Source of the DNA: Gottfriedia acidiceleris
GTDB lineage: Bacteria > Bacillota > Bacilli > Bacillales > Bacillaceae_G
Assembly (NCBI RefSeq): GCF_004138285.1
Contig: NZ_SCFN01000015.1
Span: forward strand, 1-64,000
Reading direction: 5' to 3'
DNA length: 64,000 bases
The notes beneath the pieces are model-generated. The model was given only the letters and a program-made list of their open reading frames with translations, was not told the DNA's origin and did no database searches. Numbering within the stretch: position 1 is the first letter of the stretch; each line of letters opens with the position of its first letter. Shown here piece by piece: positions 7,598-17,383 of this stretch. The translations under genes were made by a program, and so were the position numbers.

Positions 7598-10500
7598 ATG
7601 AAATTTCAAACGAAAACAGAATGGTCACCAGGTTTATTTAGAGATTATTACAATAACGAACATGATGCATGTGGGATCGTTGCCTTTATTAATCGTTCTA
7701 TAACTCAAACAAGAGATACAATCGATATTGCTGCCGAAAGTTTACGAAAGATGAATCATCGAGCGGGATTTACGAACGGTGAAGGTGATGGTGTAGGAAT
7801 TCAGACTGACATCCCTACACTACTCTGGCAAGAAAAACTTACGTCTGTAGGAATTAGTCCGGAAGTCGTTTCACACCCTTCATTTACAGTTGGACATTTC
7901 TTTTTAGATGAAAAATCAGAAATACAAACTTTGCTCCAAATTTTTGAAGAAAATGGTTATGAAACTTTATATCATAGTTGTAATCAAACCTTTACTTCAG
8001 CACTTGGTCCGATCGCTCAAGCAGTAGAACCTGAGTTCTTACAAGTAGCATTACTCCCAATTAAAAATCACCAAAGCACAACTCTATTTGATTTAACAAA
8101 TATTATTAGCAAAAAAACAAATGTAACTGTTGTCTCTCTCAGTCAATCAACTTGCGTTTATAAAGTAATGGGAACAATCGATACTTTATTGTCATACTAT
8201 TCAGATTTACAACATCCTAATTTTCAATCATCTGTTGTGGTAGGTCATAATCGATACTCAACAAACACATCTTCTTCGTTTTCAAGAGTTCAACCATTTA
8301 GCATGCTTGCACATAACGGAGAAATTAATACAATCGAACAATTAAGAATTGAAGCAAAACAAATTGGCGCAAATATTAAGCATGGAAACAGTGATTCACA
8401 AGACGTAAATATAACACTTGAGACGCTTATTCATAAATATAATTACACTTTGAAAGAAGCAATGGAATTATTATTCCCGCCTGTACCTGCAGAATATGAA
8501 TCAGATCATGAAGTAAACTCCATTTACAATACAATTCGAAGTACATTCGGTCCATATTGTCAAGGTCCCGCAGGTGTACTTACAAGAGAAGGAAATGAAT
8601 TTGTTGCTAGTGTGGACGCTTTAGGTTTACGCCCAGTTTGGTTACTTGAAACAAATGATTATTATGTATTTTCATCTGAGCAAGGTATCCTTTCTCCAGA
8701 ATTATTTATATCTGAGCCACATGCTCTTTCGCCTGGAGAAAAAGTCGGTATTAATTTACTAAAAGACAGTGCTCAACTATTAACACACCGTGAATTAACA
8801 CATTTCGTTACAGCGAAACTAAACGAAAAATTAACAATGAATCTAGCAAATAAAGAAGCAAATTCAGCTGATTATGTAGAACACTCACCTCCTTCAATTC
8901 ATCCGTATGAATATGGAGCTTTTGGATGGCAAAAGGAACAAATCCAATTAGTTGAACAAATGGCAGAAAAAGGTGCAGAACCTATTCGTTCATTAGGGCA
9001 TGACGCACCACTAGCATGTTTAGATGAAGCTAGAAAAAACATTTCTGACTTTATGAAAGAAACAGTGGCAGTAGTAACGAACCCTGCTATCGATCGTGAT
9101 CGTGAAACAGAGCATTTCTCTATTTCTGTCATATTAGGAAAAAGGCCATCCATTACAAAGAAAGATTCGGGAATTGTTCTACAACTCCCTTCTCCGATAT
9201 TAGGTGATGGTTTTGTAGGAAATACGCTAAAAGCTAGTCGTCAACAAATTTCATATGAAGAAATTATAAATTTATATCAATTAGAAAATAAACTTTATAC
9301 AATTCAAAGTACATTTTCTAATTTGCCTTTAGAAGAAACATTGTCCCAATATAAATACGAAGCAGTAGAAGCTGTAAAAAATGGTGCAGAATGTATTGTT
9401 ATTACCGATGATGAGGCTCATAAAAATAATCAATACTGGATTGATCCGGCTCTTATTACAGCAATAATTCATAATGGACTTGTGAATGCTAGGCTAAGAA
9501 GAAACTGTTCGATTGTCTTAAAGACAGCTGCAGTCCGTAATCTTCACGATGTAATGGTAATGAAAGGTTTAGGAGCAGATGCAATTAATCCTCATTTCCT
9601 TTTTGGAACAATTTCAGAATTGGAAGCTCCTGAAAAAATAGTAAAACTTTATGATGTTTTAAATAAAGGAATCGAAAAAGTTATTTCAACAATAGGTATG
9701 CATGAGTTACGAGGTTATGCAAAAATGTTCAGTAGCATTGGATTACAAGAAGATATCGCTTCGTCTTTAGGCGTAATAAATTTCTTCGGTGATCAAACAG
9801 TTTCTGGATTCAAATTATTAGAGGCTGATTCGAAAAAACGATCTGAAGATTACAACGCAAATAACGCAACTATGCCAAAATCTTTCCATGTATTCCCTCG
9901 AATTTGGAAAGCTATTGGAGAAACAGCACAAACAGGTAGTTATGAAACATACCGTCAAAAATTAAATCAAATTGAAGAAGAGCGACCAACTACAGTACGT
10001 CATGCGCTTTCTTTAGTTGAGAGTAGTAAACCAGTTGATTCTAGTCAGGTCTCATTAGAAATAGGTACTCACTCACTACCATTTATTATCAGTTCTATGT
10101 CTTTTGGATCTCAAAATGAAGTTGCTTTCAGAGCATACGCTGAAGGCGCTAATCGACTAAACATGATTAGCTTAAATGGTGAAGGTGGAGAAATCCAAGA
10201 TATGATTGGAAAATATCCAAACACTCGTGGACAGCAAATTGCTTCGGGCCGATTCGGAGTTAATGCTAACTTACTTCACTCTTCCAACTTAATTGAAATT
10301 AAAATCGGTCAAGGTGCAAAACCTGGTGAAGGTGGTCATTTACCAGCTTCAAAGGTTACACAAAAAATTGCGGAAACGAGAAATGCAACACTTGGTTCTG
10401 ATTTAATTTCACCTTCAAATAATCATGATATCTATTCAATTGAAGACTTAGCTCAAATGATTAGTGAAATTAAAGCTGTTAATCCTAAAGCAAAAGTTGC

Positions 10501-11989
10501 TGTAAAAGTCCCTGTTGTTCCGAATATCGGCACAATTGCTGTTGGTATTGCAAAAGCTGGTGCAAACTTTATCAATATTAGTGGTTTTGATGGAGGAACT
10601 GGTGCTGCCCGTGTTCATGCAATTCAAAATGTAGGTTTACCAGTTGAAATAGGTGTTCGCGCAGCCCACAATGCACTACTAGAATCTGGTTTACGTAATT
10701 CTGTCGAGATTTGGGCAGATGGCGGAATGAAAAGCGTAAATGATGTAGTAAAAATGATGATTTTAGGTGCAAACCGAATCGGATTTGGAACTTTATCAAT
10801 GATTGCGATCGGTTGTACGACATGTCGTGGTTGTCATTTAGATACATGCCACGTTGGTATTGCAACACAAATCGAATCAGAAATAGAAGCAATGCGTCAC
10901 GGTTTACGAAAATTCACACCTAGACAACTTGAAACAGCAGTAACAAATTTAGTACAATTCTTCACTGCATTCAAAGATGAATTGCAAGTGATTGTTGGTT
11001 CATTAGGAGTAAAAAATGCTCAAGAGCTTGTTGGTAAAACTGAATTCCTAAAACAAACAAGATTTTTAGATACGCTAAGTTTAACTAATTTATTATCTAC
11101 TAATAAAATTGAAGCTAAAGAATATGTACTTTCAAAAGGAGAATCTGCTAAAGTACTTCAAAGTAATGACGTTGGAGTTTATGCAAAGGTTGACAATGAA
11201 TATCGACATGCCGGCAGCTTATTAATCCATGATCTAGTAGTAAAAAAACAAACGCAAGGTGTAGCTTCCCCTGTCGAGATTTGCTTCGAGGATCAATCCA
11301 TTCCTGGAAATGGCTTAGGAACCTATACAGTAGAAGATTATTCTGTATTCGTTCAAGGCGGAGCTCAAGATGGTGTAGCGAAAACTGCTTTTGGTGGAAC
11401 GATTTTTATTAGTAAAGCTTTAGGTGCTAACGGACAAAACTTTGGCGGTTCGGTCGGAAAATGCTTTGCATATGGAGCGCAAAAAGGACAATTCTTTATC
11501 CAAGGTAACGCTGACTCGCGAGCAGGCATTCGTTTATCAGGAGCCGATGTAGTAATTGGTGGCCATAATCACTCTAGTCAACCTATTTCACAGAAAACTC
11601 GCCTTGGTGCAAAAGCCAATATAAACGGTTTTGCTTTTGAATATATGACTGGTGGTCGTGCAGTTGTTCTAGGAGATCCAGGTCCATGGATGTGTGCGGG
11701 TATGACTGGCGGAGTAATTTACGTTCGAAACTCATCTGAATTAGGTCTTACTAAGGATGCTTACCAAAACCGAATTGCAAAAGGTGCAAGTGTGAGTATT
11801 GTACCAGTCGATGAAACAGGTAAAAACGATCTAAATGAATTGTTAGAGAAATATATATCTCTTTTAACTCAACATAATCAGCATGACGAAGCTGTATTTG
11901 TTCAAAGTTTATTAGACGATATTGAACAAAACTTCTTACAAATTAAACCTAAAAAAGAACAAGCGGATCCGTCTGTTTCAACTGAATGA
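7598..11989 (+). CDS. gltB: glutamate synthase large subunit (class-II amidotransferase + FMN domain)
   Basis: A 1463-residue enzyme (gltA in B. subtilis nomenclature) that turns glutamine and 2-oxoglutarate into two glutamates. In order: class-II glutaminase domain with nucleophile C25 (HDACGIVAF; the preceding residues are probably removed), a central domain from about residue 440, FMN/synthase barrel from about 790 to 1170 (GEGGEIQD, KPGEGGHLP, DGGTGAAR), then a C-terminal GXGXG beta-helix. The 3Fe-4S ligands C1073, C1079 and C1084 have the expected C-x5-C-x4-C spacing, with an extra C1076. AGGAGG precedes ATG 7598. No NADPH-oxidising small subunit (gltD type) is encoded nearby, so electrons must come from elsewhere. 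Confidence 0.9.
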   Translation: MKFQTKTEWSPGLFRDYYNNEHDACGIVAFINRSITQTRDTIDIAAESLRKMNHRAGFTNGEGDGVGIQTDIPTLLWQEKLTSVGISPEVVSHPSFTVGHFFLDEKSEIQTLLQIFEENGYETLYHSCNQTFTSALGPIAQAVEPEFLQVALLPIKNHQSTTLFDLTNIISKKTNVTVVSLSQSTCVYKVMGTIDTLLSYYSDLQHPNFQSSVVVGHNRYSTNTSSSFSRVQPFSMLAHNGEINTIEQLRIEAKQIGANIKHGNSDSQDVNITLETLIHKYNYTLKEAMELLFPPVPAEYESDHEVNSIYNTIRSTFGPYCQGPAGVLTREGNEFVASVDALGLRPVWLLETNDYYVFSSEQGILSPELFISEPHALSPGEKVGINLLKDSAQLLTHRELTHFVTAKLNEKLTMNLANKEANSADYVEHSPPSIHPYEYGAFGWQKEQIQLVEQMAEKGAEPIRSLGHDAPLACLDEARKNISDFMKETVAVVTNPAIDRDRETEHFSISVILGKRPSITKKDSGIVLQLPSPILGDGFVGNTLKASRQQISYEEIINLYQLENKLYTIQSTFSNLPLEETLSQYKYEAVEAVKNGAECIVITDDEAHKNNQYWIDPALITAIIHNGLVNARLRRNCSIVLKTAAVRNLHDVMVMKGLGADAINPHFLFGTISELEAPEKIVKLYDVLNKGIEKVISTIGMHELRGYAKMFSSIGLQEDIASSLGVINFFGDQTVSGFKLLEADSKKRSEDYNANNATMPKSFHVFPRIWKAIGETAQTGSYETYRQKLNQIEEERPTTVRHALSLVESSKPVDSSQVSLEIGTHSLPFIISSMSFGSQNEVAFRAYAEGANRLNMISLNGEGGEIQDMIGKYPNTRGQQIASGRFGVNANLLHSSNLIEIKIGQGAKPGEGGHLPASKVTQKIAETRNATLGSDLISPSNNHDIYSIEDLAQMISEIKAVNPKAKVAVKVPVVPNIGTIAVGIAKAGANFINISGFDGGTGAARVHAIQNVGLPVEIGVRAAHNALLESGLRNSVEIWADGGMKSVNDVVKMMILGANRIGFGTLSMIAIGCTTCRGCHLDTCHVGIATQIESEIEAMRHGLRKFTPRQLETAVTNLVQFFTAFKDELQVIVGSLGVKNAQELVGKTEFLKQTRFLDTLSLTNLLSTNKIEAKEYVLSKGESAKVLQSNDVGVYAKVDNEYRHAGSLLIHDLVVKKQTQGVASPVEICFEDQSIPGNGLGTYTVEDYSVFVQGGAQDGVAKTAFGGTIFISKALGANGQNFGGSVGKCFAYGAQKGQFFIQGNADSRAGIRLSGADVVIGGHNHSSQPISQKTRLGAKANINGFAFEYMTGGRAVVLGDPGPWMCAGMTGGVIYVRNSSELGLTKDAYQNRIAKGASVSIVPVDETGKNDLNELLEKYISLLTQHNQHDEAVFVQSLLDDIEQNFLQIKPKKEQADPSVSTE

Positions 11990-12000
11990 TTTTATAAAAA

Positions 12001-12027
12001 AGAAGCGAAATCTTTCGCTTCTTTTTT
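12001..12027 (+). terminator. terminator of glutamate synthase gene
   Basis: Perfect 10-bp stem AGAAGCGAAA/TTTCGCTTCT with a 2-nt loop and a T tract, 11 bp after the stop codon. Confidence 0.9.
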
Positions 12028-12151
12028 CTGTTCCACCCCCTTATTTAAAGGTAAAGCCCTTTCATTTTTAAGTTCGAAATCTTTTAATTTAACTAATAAT
12101 TTAATCTTTTTACTCATTCATATAATTAACAAAATTTCTTAAAAAATTGTA

Positions 12152-12180
12152 TTGATAATGCGTGTAGTTCATTGTATAGT
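12152..12180 (+). promoter_or_regulatory. predicted sigma-A promoter of the aromatic acid exporter gene
   Basis: TTGATA (12152-12157), exactly 17 bp, then TATAGT (12175-12180). Transcription starting near 12187 would give a leader of about 150 nt before ATG 12337. The rest of the 12028-12336 gap is A/T rich; I see no riboswitch in it. Confidence 0.55.
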
Positions 12181-12336
12181 TACAGGATGTTACATGAGAA
12201 AAAAATAAAAGTTACTTTTAATTGAAACAATTTTGAAGAACACTCGATGTAATAAATAGTAGTTTAGTAGTAATATAGTTTAACGTTCATATTTCATTAC
12301 AAGCATTAAGCTAGACAAACAAAAAGGAGTAATACA

Positions 12337-13434
12337 ATGAGATTAGGAGCGCGTGTTCTAAAAACTGGTATAGCTATTACGCTCGCCATTTATAGCGCGA
12401 TGTTTTTTGATTTATCAACAGCTTCAATTGCAGGTATCTCTGCTATTTCGGCATTAAAATCATCAGTAAACCAATCATATAAATCGTTAATTGAACAACT
12501 TCAGGCTAACTTGATTGGTGCGATACTGGCAATTATTGCAGTGATTACTCTAGGGAATAATCCGGTAATTATAGGATTTACATGTATTCTCGTGATTATC
12601 ATTACATTAAAACTAAAACTCGAAAATACAATTGCTACAACATTAGTTACTGTAGTCGTTATTATGGAGGTAAGTACAAGTACCGAACACTTTGCCATTT
12701 TTACTTTCGATCGTATTTTGGCAGTAACAATTGGTGTCTTAGCTGCATCATTTGTAAATATTTTCTTAATGCCTCCAAATTATGAAAAAAAATTATCTCG
12801 TGGCATGATTTCGATTACTGAACAAACAAATAAATTAATGATGATGGCTCTACACAAAACTGTTAGCCATAATGGTTTAAAAGATGAAATTTATCAATTA
12901 AAAGAAATCATGAGAAATGTTACGAAAATATATCGCTTATACAAAGAAGACCGAATCATTCTTGTTGGTCGTAAGAAAAAAGAGCATGAAAAATCTCGTA
13001 AAATCGTATTGTTTAGACAAATGCTTGTCACAGCCGATAACGCATTTGATACGTTAAAAGCTTTAAACCGATTAGAATATGAAATTAACGCATCTCCAAA
13101 AGAGTTCCAAGATTTAGTAAAAAATGAACTAACATGCTTAATGCAATTTCACGAACATGCTTTAATGAAATTAATCGGCAAAGTAAACTTTGATCAAACT
13201 GCTCCACTTCATAGAGAAGAAAATATATTAAAAGATAAATTAACAAAGGCATTCTTGGACCATCATGATATTAATGACGAAGAAAAACAAAAAACATGGT
13301 TACATTTATTCCAAGTCGTATCTGCCATTTTAGAATATAGCGAAAATGTTGAGCATTTAAATACACTCGTTGATAGCCATCAAACTTATCACAAAGAATA
13401 CCAAGTTCAAGTTGAACAGGTTGAAACAATGTAA
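12337..13434 (+). CDS. ygaE: aromatic acid exporter family protein (FUSC/ArAE_1, YgaE-like)
   Basis: A 365-residue membrane protein. The N-terminal half has about six hydrophobic segments (residues 5-150) in the ArAE_1/DUF939 pattern (RVLKTGIAITLAIYSA, AGISAISALKSS). The C-terminal half is a charged, helical cytoplasmic domain. Relatives in the FUSC superfamily are thought to export aromatic acids or similar amphiphiles; substrate not known here. A clear site (AAAAGGAG) precedes ATG 12337. It sits between glutamate synthase and a convergent ABC exporter, in the ygaE position of the B. subtilis order. Confidence 0.82.
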   Translation: MRLGARVLKTGIAITLAIYSAMFFDLSTASIAGISAISALKSSVNQSYKSLIEQLQANLIGAILAIIAVITLGNNPVIIGFTCILVIIITLKLKLENTIATTLVTVVVIMEVSTSTEHFAIFTFDRILAVTIGVLAASFVNIFLMPPNYEKKLSRGMISITEQTNKLMMMALHKTVSHNGLKDEIYQLKEIMRNVTKIYRLYKEDRIILVGRKKKEHEKSRKIVLFRQMLVTADNAFDTLKALNRLEYEINASPKEFQDLVKNELTCLMQFHEHALMKLIGKVNFDQTAPLHREENILKDKLTKAFLDHHDINDEEKQKTWLHLFQVVSAILEYSENVEHLNTLVDSHQTYHKEYQVQVEQVETM

Positions 13435-13462
13435 AAGCCTCCTAATTGTGGAGGCTTTTTAT
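13433..13462 (+). terminator. terminator of ygaE-like gene
   Basis: Stem AAAAGCCTCC/GGAGGCTTTT with a 7-nt loop and a T tract, overlapping the stop codon. Confidence 0.9.
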
Positions 13463-13500
13463 TTTGTATTTGAATCAATTGTACTTCGTTTATTGAAAAA

Positions 13501-13513
13501 GTGGGGTATCTCG
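13501..13513 (+). repeat. 13-bp intergenic repeat, copy 1
   Basis: GTGGGGTATCTCG recurs as an exact inverted copy at 37697-37709, also between genes. It may be a remnant of a dispersed intergenic element. Confidence 0.35.
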
Positions 13514-13677
13514 ATGGCGTTCTTTATTTGAGGCTGATTTTTTCAATCCATGCCATAGAAATTAGCCTATTTTTATCCATTTTCAGATCGATTGCAAAGA
13601 AATTAGAGCAATATTGCTGGTTTTTCCTATTAAGAGTATCTTCTTGTACAATCATTCGGTATGGGTAATTTTTTATC

Positions 13678-13869
13678 TTATTTGCGATTCTTGAAATTTT
13701 AATTGCAGTTTTTCTGGTTTTATTTGCGATTCTTGAATTTTAATTGCAGTTCTGCCAATTTTATTTGCGATTTCTGAATTTTAATTGCAGTTGGCTGTTT
13801 ATTTGCAACTTATCCTTATTTATTTGCACACTTACTTCCCTTATTTGCGTTCTTCTCACACTTATTTAC
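13678..13869 (+). repeat. phased array of TTAWTTGC octamers
   Basis: Ten copies of TTATTTGC or TTAATTGC (the last is TTATTTAC) start at 13678, 13699, 13720, 13740, 13761, 13781, 13799, 13820, 13841 and 13862. Spacing is 21, 21, 20, 21, 20, 18, 21, 21 and 21 bp, close to two helical turns. In the first part the two octamer types alternate, giving three roughly 41-bp units. More degenerate traces (CGATTGC near 13589, ATATTGC near 13611) lie upstream. The array lies in a 539-bp gene-free stretch between two convergent genes. No open frame of known type covers it. Confidence 0.75.
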
Positions 13870-13930
13870 AGCGCGGATTTAATCCGCCACTACTCTTCTT
13901 CTGACAAACCGTATTTACACTTCTTCAAAT

Positions 13931-13966
13931 AAAAAAAGCACAAAGAAAACTAAAATTTCTTTGTGC
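13931..13966 (-). terminator. terminator of the YgaD-like ABC gene
   Basis: Perfect 11-bp stem GCACAAAGAAA/TTTCTTTGTGC with a 7-nt loop, followed by seven T residues on the bottom strand. Confidence 0.9.
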
Positions 13967-13973
13967 TAACCTT

Positions 13974-15734
13974 CTATACCGAACTCGAACTTATCTCTAA
14001 ATTTTGAATTTCAAACAAATGGTAGTAAGCTTCTTTTTTAGCCATTAATTCCTCATGAGAACCAATTTCGACAACTTGACCATGATCAATATAAACGATT
14101 TTATCTACATGTGTAATGGTAGATAATCTATGTGCAATAAATATTGTTGTACGGTTCTTTGCTAATTCATGAATCGCGTCTTGGATATACCTTTCATTTT
14201 CTAAATCAAGAGCTGAAGTAGCCTCATCAAATATTAGAATAGAAGGATTTCTTAAAAATACACGGGCAATAGCTACACGTTGTTTTTGACCACCAGAAAG
14301 CTTTACTCCTCTTTCCCCAACAAGCGTGTCATATCCATCTGGTAAACTCATGATAAAATCATGTGCATTGGCTGCTTTGGCAGCTGCAATAATTTCTTCT
14401 TCACTAGCACTCGGATTCCCATAATGAATGTTCGATTTTACAGTATCACTAAATAGAAAATTGTCTTGTAAAACTATACCGATTTTTTCACGCATACTTT
14501 TTAAATCAAAGTCCCTTATGTCGACACCATCAATTTTAATAGACCCTTTTGTTACGTCATAAAAACGTGGTATTAAACTAACTAACGAAGACTTTCCACC
14601 ACCGCTCGATCCAACCAATGCAATCTTTTGACCAGGTTCAATTTGAAAAGTTACATCTTGAATGACCTCATCATCAACGGCATTGTATTGAAAAGATACG
14701 TGATTAAAGTGAATTTGACCATCTAACTTCTTTGCATAAATTGGATTATCACGATTAACGATATCATACTTTTCATCCATTAATTCAAAGACACGATCCA
14801 TCGATGCAAACGATTGTGTTAATGCTGTTGACGAATTAGCTAATCTTCTAAGTGGATCATATAAACGATCAATATATCCGACGAATGCTACCATCTCACC
14901 AAGTGTTAAGTGACCATGTATGACTTGATATGCAGAAAAACCGATAATTAATAATGGTCCAATATCAGTTAATGTATTAATAATTGTAAACGTACTCGCA
15001 TTCCAACCTGTATGTTTAAGAGCACGATCTAAAAACTCACCATTTTTTTCTTTAAATAGTCCGCTTTCATAATCTTCCAATGCAAAACTTCGTGTTACTT
15101 GCATCCCTTGAATTCTTTCTGTTAAGAACCCCTGTAAAACAGCTAAAGCTTGAGATCTTTGGCGAGTCAAAAATCGAAGTCGACCGAAAAAGTACTTTAC
15201 TGCTAATGTATAAAACGGCAATACGATTAATGATACAAGCGTTAACTTTACATCCATTGTTAACATGATTGTAACTGTAATTAAGATTGTAATTAAATCT
15301 AACCAAACATTCATCAACCCAGTAATAACAAAGTCTTTAGTAGATTCAACATCATTTATTACTCGTGAAATGACTTCACCCGTCTTTGCATTAGCATAAT
15401 ATCTTAAGCTTAGTTTTTGTAAATGTTTAAATAAATGATCTCTAATGTCAAATAAAATTCGACTACCTATATATTGAGCATAATACTGTCTGAAATACTC
15501 AATAGGTGGTCTTACAATAACAAAAATTCCAAATGCAATTAGCATAATGTAGATAAGATGTGAGCTTTTGGTTGCAATTGGTAATGATGAATTAATGATG
15601 TTATCAACTACATATTTTAATAAAAACGGTAATATTAATGGGATTCCAAATTTAACGATACCGACAGCAATCGTTAAAAAAATATGAAATCGATATGGTT
15701 TAACAAATCTTAAATAACGTTTAATACTTCCCAT
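13974..15734 (-). CDS. ygaD: ABC transporter, fused permease and ATPase (YgaD-like exporter)
   Basis: A 586-residue half-transporter of the type-IV (MsbA/LmrA-like) exporters, which work as dimers. Six membrane helices occupy about residues 15-290. The ATPase carries Walker [10 protein letters not shown] (375-383), signature LSGGQ (479-483), Walker [10 protein letters not shown] (about 498-506) and the H-loop FIAHRLST. A good site (GAAAGGATG) precedes ATG 15734. It holds the ygaD position next to ygaC. A long hairpin separates it from ygaC, so coexpression is partial at most. Substrate unknown; lipid or drug export is the family norm. Confidence 0.88.
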   Translation of the reverse strand: MGSIKRYLRFVKPYRFHIFLTIAVGIVKFGIPLILPFLLKYVVDNIINSSLPIATKSSHLIYIMLIAFGIFVIVRPPIEYFRQYYAQYIGSRILFDIRDHLFKHLQKLSLRYYANAKTGEVISRVINDVESTKDFVITGLMNVWLDLITILITVTIMLTMDVKLTLVSLIVLPFYTLAVKYFFGRLRFLTRQRSQALAVLQGFLTERIQGMQVTRSFALEDYESGLFKEKNGEFLDRALKHTGWNASTFTIINTLTDIGPLLIIGFSAYQVIHGHLTLGEMVAFVGYIDRLYDPLRRLANSSTALTQSFASMDRVFELMDEKYDIVNRDNPIYAKKLDGQIHFNHVSFQYNAVDDEVIQDVTFQIEPGQKIALVGSSGGGKSSLVSLIPRFYDVTKGSIKIDGVDIRDFDLKSMREKIGIVLQDNFLFSDTVKSNIHYGNPSASEEEIIAAAKAANAHDFIMSLPDGYDTLVGERGVKLSGGQKQRVAIARVFLRNPSILIFDEATSALDLENERYIQDAIHELAKNRTTIFIAHRLSTITHVDKIVYIDHGQVVEIGSHEELMAKKEAYYHLFEIQNLEISSSSV

Positions 15735-15762
15735 ATTTTCATCCTTTCATATCATTCAAAAA

Positions 15763-15827
15763 GAAACTGTTGAGCAATCTTTTTGAGATGATTGATTCTC
15801 AAAAGACTAAGTCCGCTCAACAGTTTC
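15763..15827 (-). terminator. long bipartite hairpin between ygaC and ygaD
   Basis: An outer 13-bp perfect stem GAAACTGTTGAGC/GCTCAACAGTTTC encloses a second stem pairing CTTTTTGAGA with TCTCAAAAG. It lies between the ygaC stop and the ygaD start on the bottom strand. No strong U tract follows, so it may act as attenuator, processing site or weak terminator. Confidence 0.55.
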
Positions 15828-15829
15828 GA

Positions 15830-16360
15830 TTAATCACGATACATTAAGAATCGTTCATACCAATTATCAATAAAATCAGTAGCAAACGGCCCTTTTCGTT
15901 GATGAATTAATTCCTTTAAATAACCTAAGTTCTTTTTTAAGATTGGGTCAATAATAGGAGGATAATTCATTATTTGTCGATGATTCTCATATTCATCTTC
16001 ATCTAACAGCACGTAAGTCATATCTGGAAAAACTTTAATATCTAGATCATAGTCAATATACTTAATGGCACCATCTTCAAAGACGAATGGTGAGCTAATA
16101 TTACAGTAATAATAAACTCCATCTTCTCTAATCATTCCTATGACATTAAACCAATAATCCATATCAAAGTAACAAATTGCTGGCTCTCGTGTAACCCATG
16201 TTCTACCGTCCGATTCAGTTACAAGCGTGCGATCATTTGCGCCAATTACTAACTGCTGCGTCCCTTTTAAAATGGTTGTCTCTTCCCATATACGATGAAT
16301 ATGTCCATTATGTTTGTAACTATGTATCTGTATTTTTTCTCCTGGTTTGGGAACGTTCAT
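15830..16360 (-). CDS. ygaC: DUF402 nucleoside tri-/diphosphate phosphatase (YgaC, Ntdp family)
   Basis: A 176-residue soluble DUF402/UPF0374 protein. The S. aureus relative hydrolyses nucleoside tri- and diphosphates. Features include the [13 protein letters not shown] start, the beta-barrel middle ([10 protein letters not shown]) and the acid-rich [15 protein letters not shown] with metal-binding aspartates. ATG 16360 is chosen for the adjacent AGGGAGAAATA; longer in-frame starts lack a site. It precedes ygaD on the same strand, as in B. subtilis. Confidence 0.88.
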   Translation of the reverse strand: MNVPKPGEKIQIHSYKHNGHIHRIWEETTILKGTQQLVIGANDRTLVTESDGRTWVTREPAICYFDMDYWFNVIGMIREDGVYYYCNISSPFVFEDGAIKYIDYDLDIKVFPDMTYVLLDEDEYENHRQIMNYPPIIDPILKKNLGYLKELIHQRKGPFATDFIDNWYERFLMYRD

Positions 16361-16490
16361 TATTTCTCCCTTCTTTCTAGTGTGGACGCATTTCAACACT
16401 TTATTTATACTTTACACTTCTATTATAACTAGTTCTTATCCATTTTTAAACAAAAGGGAGGTTAATTTGGTAAAATGCCCCATTGTTTTT

Positions 16491-16748
16491 TTATTTTAAT
16501 GCAATTTTTCTCTCATCTGAGAAAGATTTAATAATTTGCTGTGTTTGTATTAAAAAGGTGTCTTGGATAGCTTTTAATTCAGATCTCATTATATGTATTT
16601 CATCTTGGATAGAAGACAATTTTGACAAATCCTCTAATTCAAATAGTTGGTTTTCAATTTCTTGACATCGTTCAATTTCTTCTTGAATCTTTATTAACTG
16701 ATCCATTGTTTCAAGCTGACGACTTACCAATTCATCGAATACTTGCAT
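16491..16748 (-). CDS. ygaB: YgaB family coiled-coil protein
   Basis: An 85-residue protein, almost entirely charged helix (IKIQEEIERCQEIENQLFEL) with a heptad pattern that suggests a coiled-coil dimer. Function unknown; the family is restricted to Bacillaceae and sits beside ygaC. The start is uncertain. ATG 16760 leaves no room for the AAGG site, so I use ATG 16748, where AAGGATGGTGA sits upstream at workable distance. Confidence 0.8.
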   Translation of the reverse strand: MQVFDELVSRQLETMDQLIKIQEEIERCQEIENQLFELEDLSKLSSIQDEIHIMRSELKAIQDTFLIQTQQIIKSFSDERKIALK

Positions 16749-16896
16749 ACCATTCACCATCCTTATTTCATTATTACACTATTTCTTGAAAACTAACATA
16801 ATCCCTTTGACTACATTTGACGATATTTGACTATTGAGAAGAAATTAATAATTCTATGTGGATTTAAAATGTTGGACTTTAATTATACGAAGGTAA

Positions 16897-16926
16897 AAGA
16901 GCACCCTATTTATAAGGGTGCTCTTT
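16897..16926. terminator. bidirectional hairpin between ygaB and sspE
   Basis: Stem AAGAGCACCCT/AGGGTGCTCTT with a 7-nt loop. A T tract follows on the top strand and a shorter one on the bottom strand, where it would end the sspE transcript. No gene is seen on the top strand upstream of it; a short untranslated transcript is possible. The rest of the 16749-17057 gap holds nothing recognised. Confidence 0.75.
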
Positions 16927-17057
16927 TTGAACGTTCTTTATAACAACTAGACTGCATGATCTCTCATCAGACAGGAAGATGAATATAGAAAGTAAGTTTC
17001 TTTGCCTTACTACCCTTTCATCAACAGCGCACTTCTAGTAATACTCTTTTTAGGTTA

Positions 17058-17252
17058 TTATTGTTGGTTTTGTTGTCCAAAGTTTTTAGAAGCAGCTTTT
17101 TGAGCAGATTGTTGATTTGCTTCTCTTACTGCTTGAACATCAGTTTCACTTGAAAACTCTTGTCCAAAACTTTGGTTTTGTTGTTTAACTTTTCCAATGT
17201 TAGTTCCAGCTGCTGTTTTTCCAGCATTGAATTGATTGTTGTTGTTGTTCAT
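17058..17252 (-). CDS. sspE: gamma-type small acid-soluble spore protein
   Basis: A 64-residue protein rich in N and Q, lacking Cys, Trp and Met apart from the start. It is an amino-acid store made in the forespore and degraded at germination. One GPR protease cleavage-type segment is visible (EFSSETDVQAV). Classical SspE carries two or more repeats, so this is a short, single-repeat form. A very strong site (GGAGGTGATAAATC) precedes ATG 17252. Forespore (sigma-G) expression is expected from the family. It is divergent from yfhS. Confidence 0.9.
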   Translation of the reverse strand: MNNNNNQFNAGKTAAGTNIGKVKQQNQSFGQEFSSETDVQAVREANQQSAQKAASKNFGQQNQQ

Positions 17253-17383
17253 GATTTATCACCTCCACGAATAATATGATGTCCATTAATCGGGTTAATA
17301 TGTAAAAAAATTTTACTTATTTTTTTTGTTTAATGAACTGCTCGAGTGGAAAACTATTTGAAGAAATTATGAGGAGGTTTTAT

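Noticed and set aside
8899-9153. Antisense frame of 84 codons within glutamate synthase
   Set aside because: Shadow of the coding frame; no start signal and no recognisable domain.
13678-13869. CRISPR array
   Set aside because: The repeat unit is 8 bp with about 12-bp spacing and the intervening sequences are themselves partly repeated; no cas genes.
16830-16926. Short ORF or sRNA on the top strand ending at the hairpin
   Set aside because: A TTGACT...TAATTC pair exists but the hairpin is explained as the sspE terminator; not enough to call an RNA.
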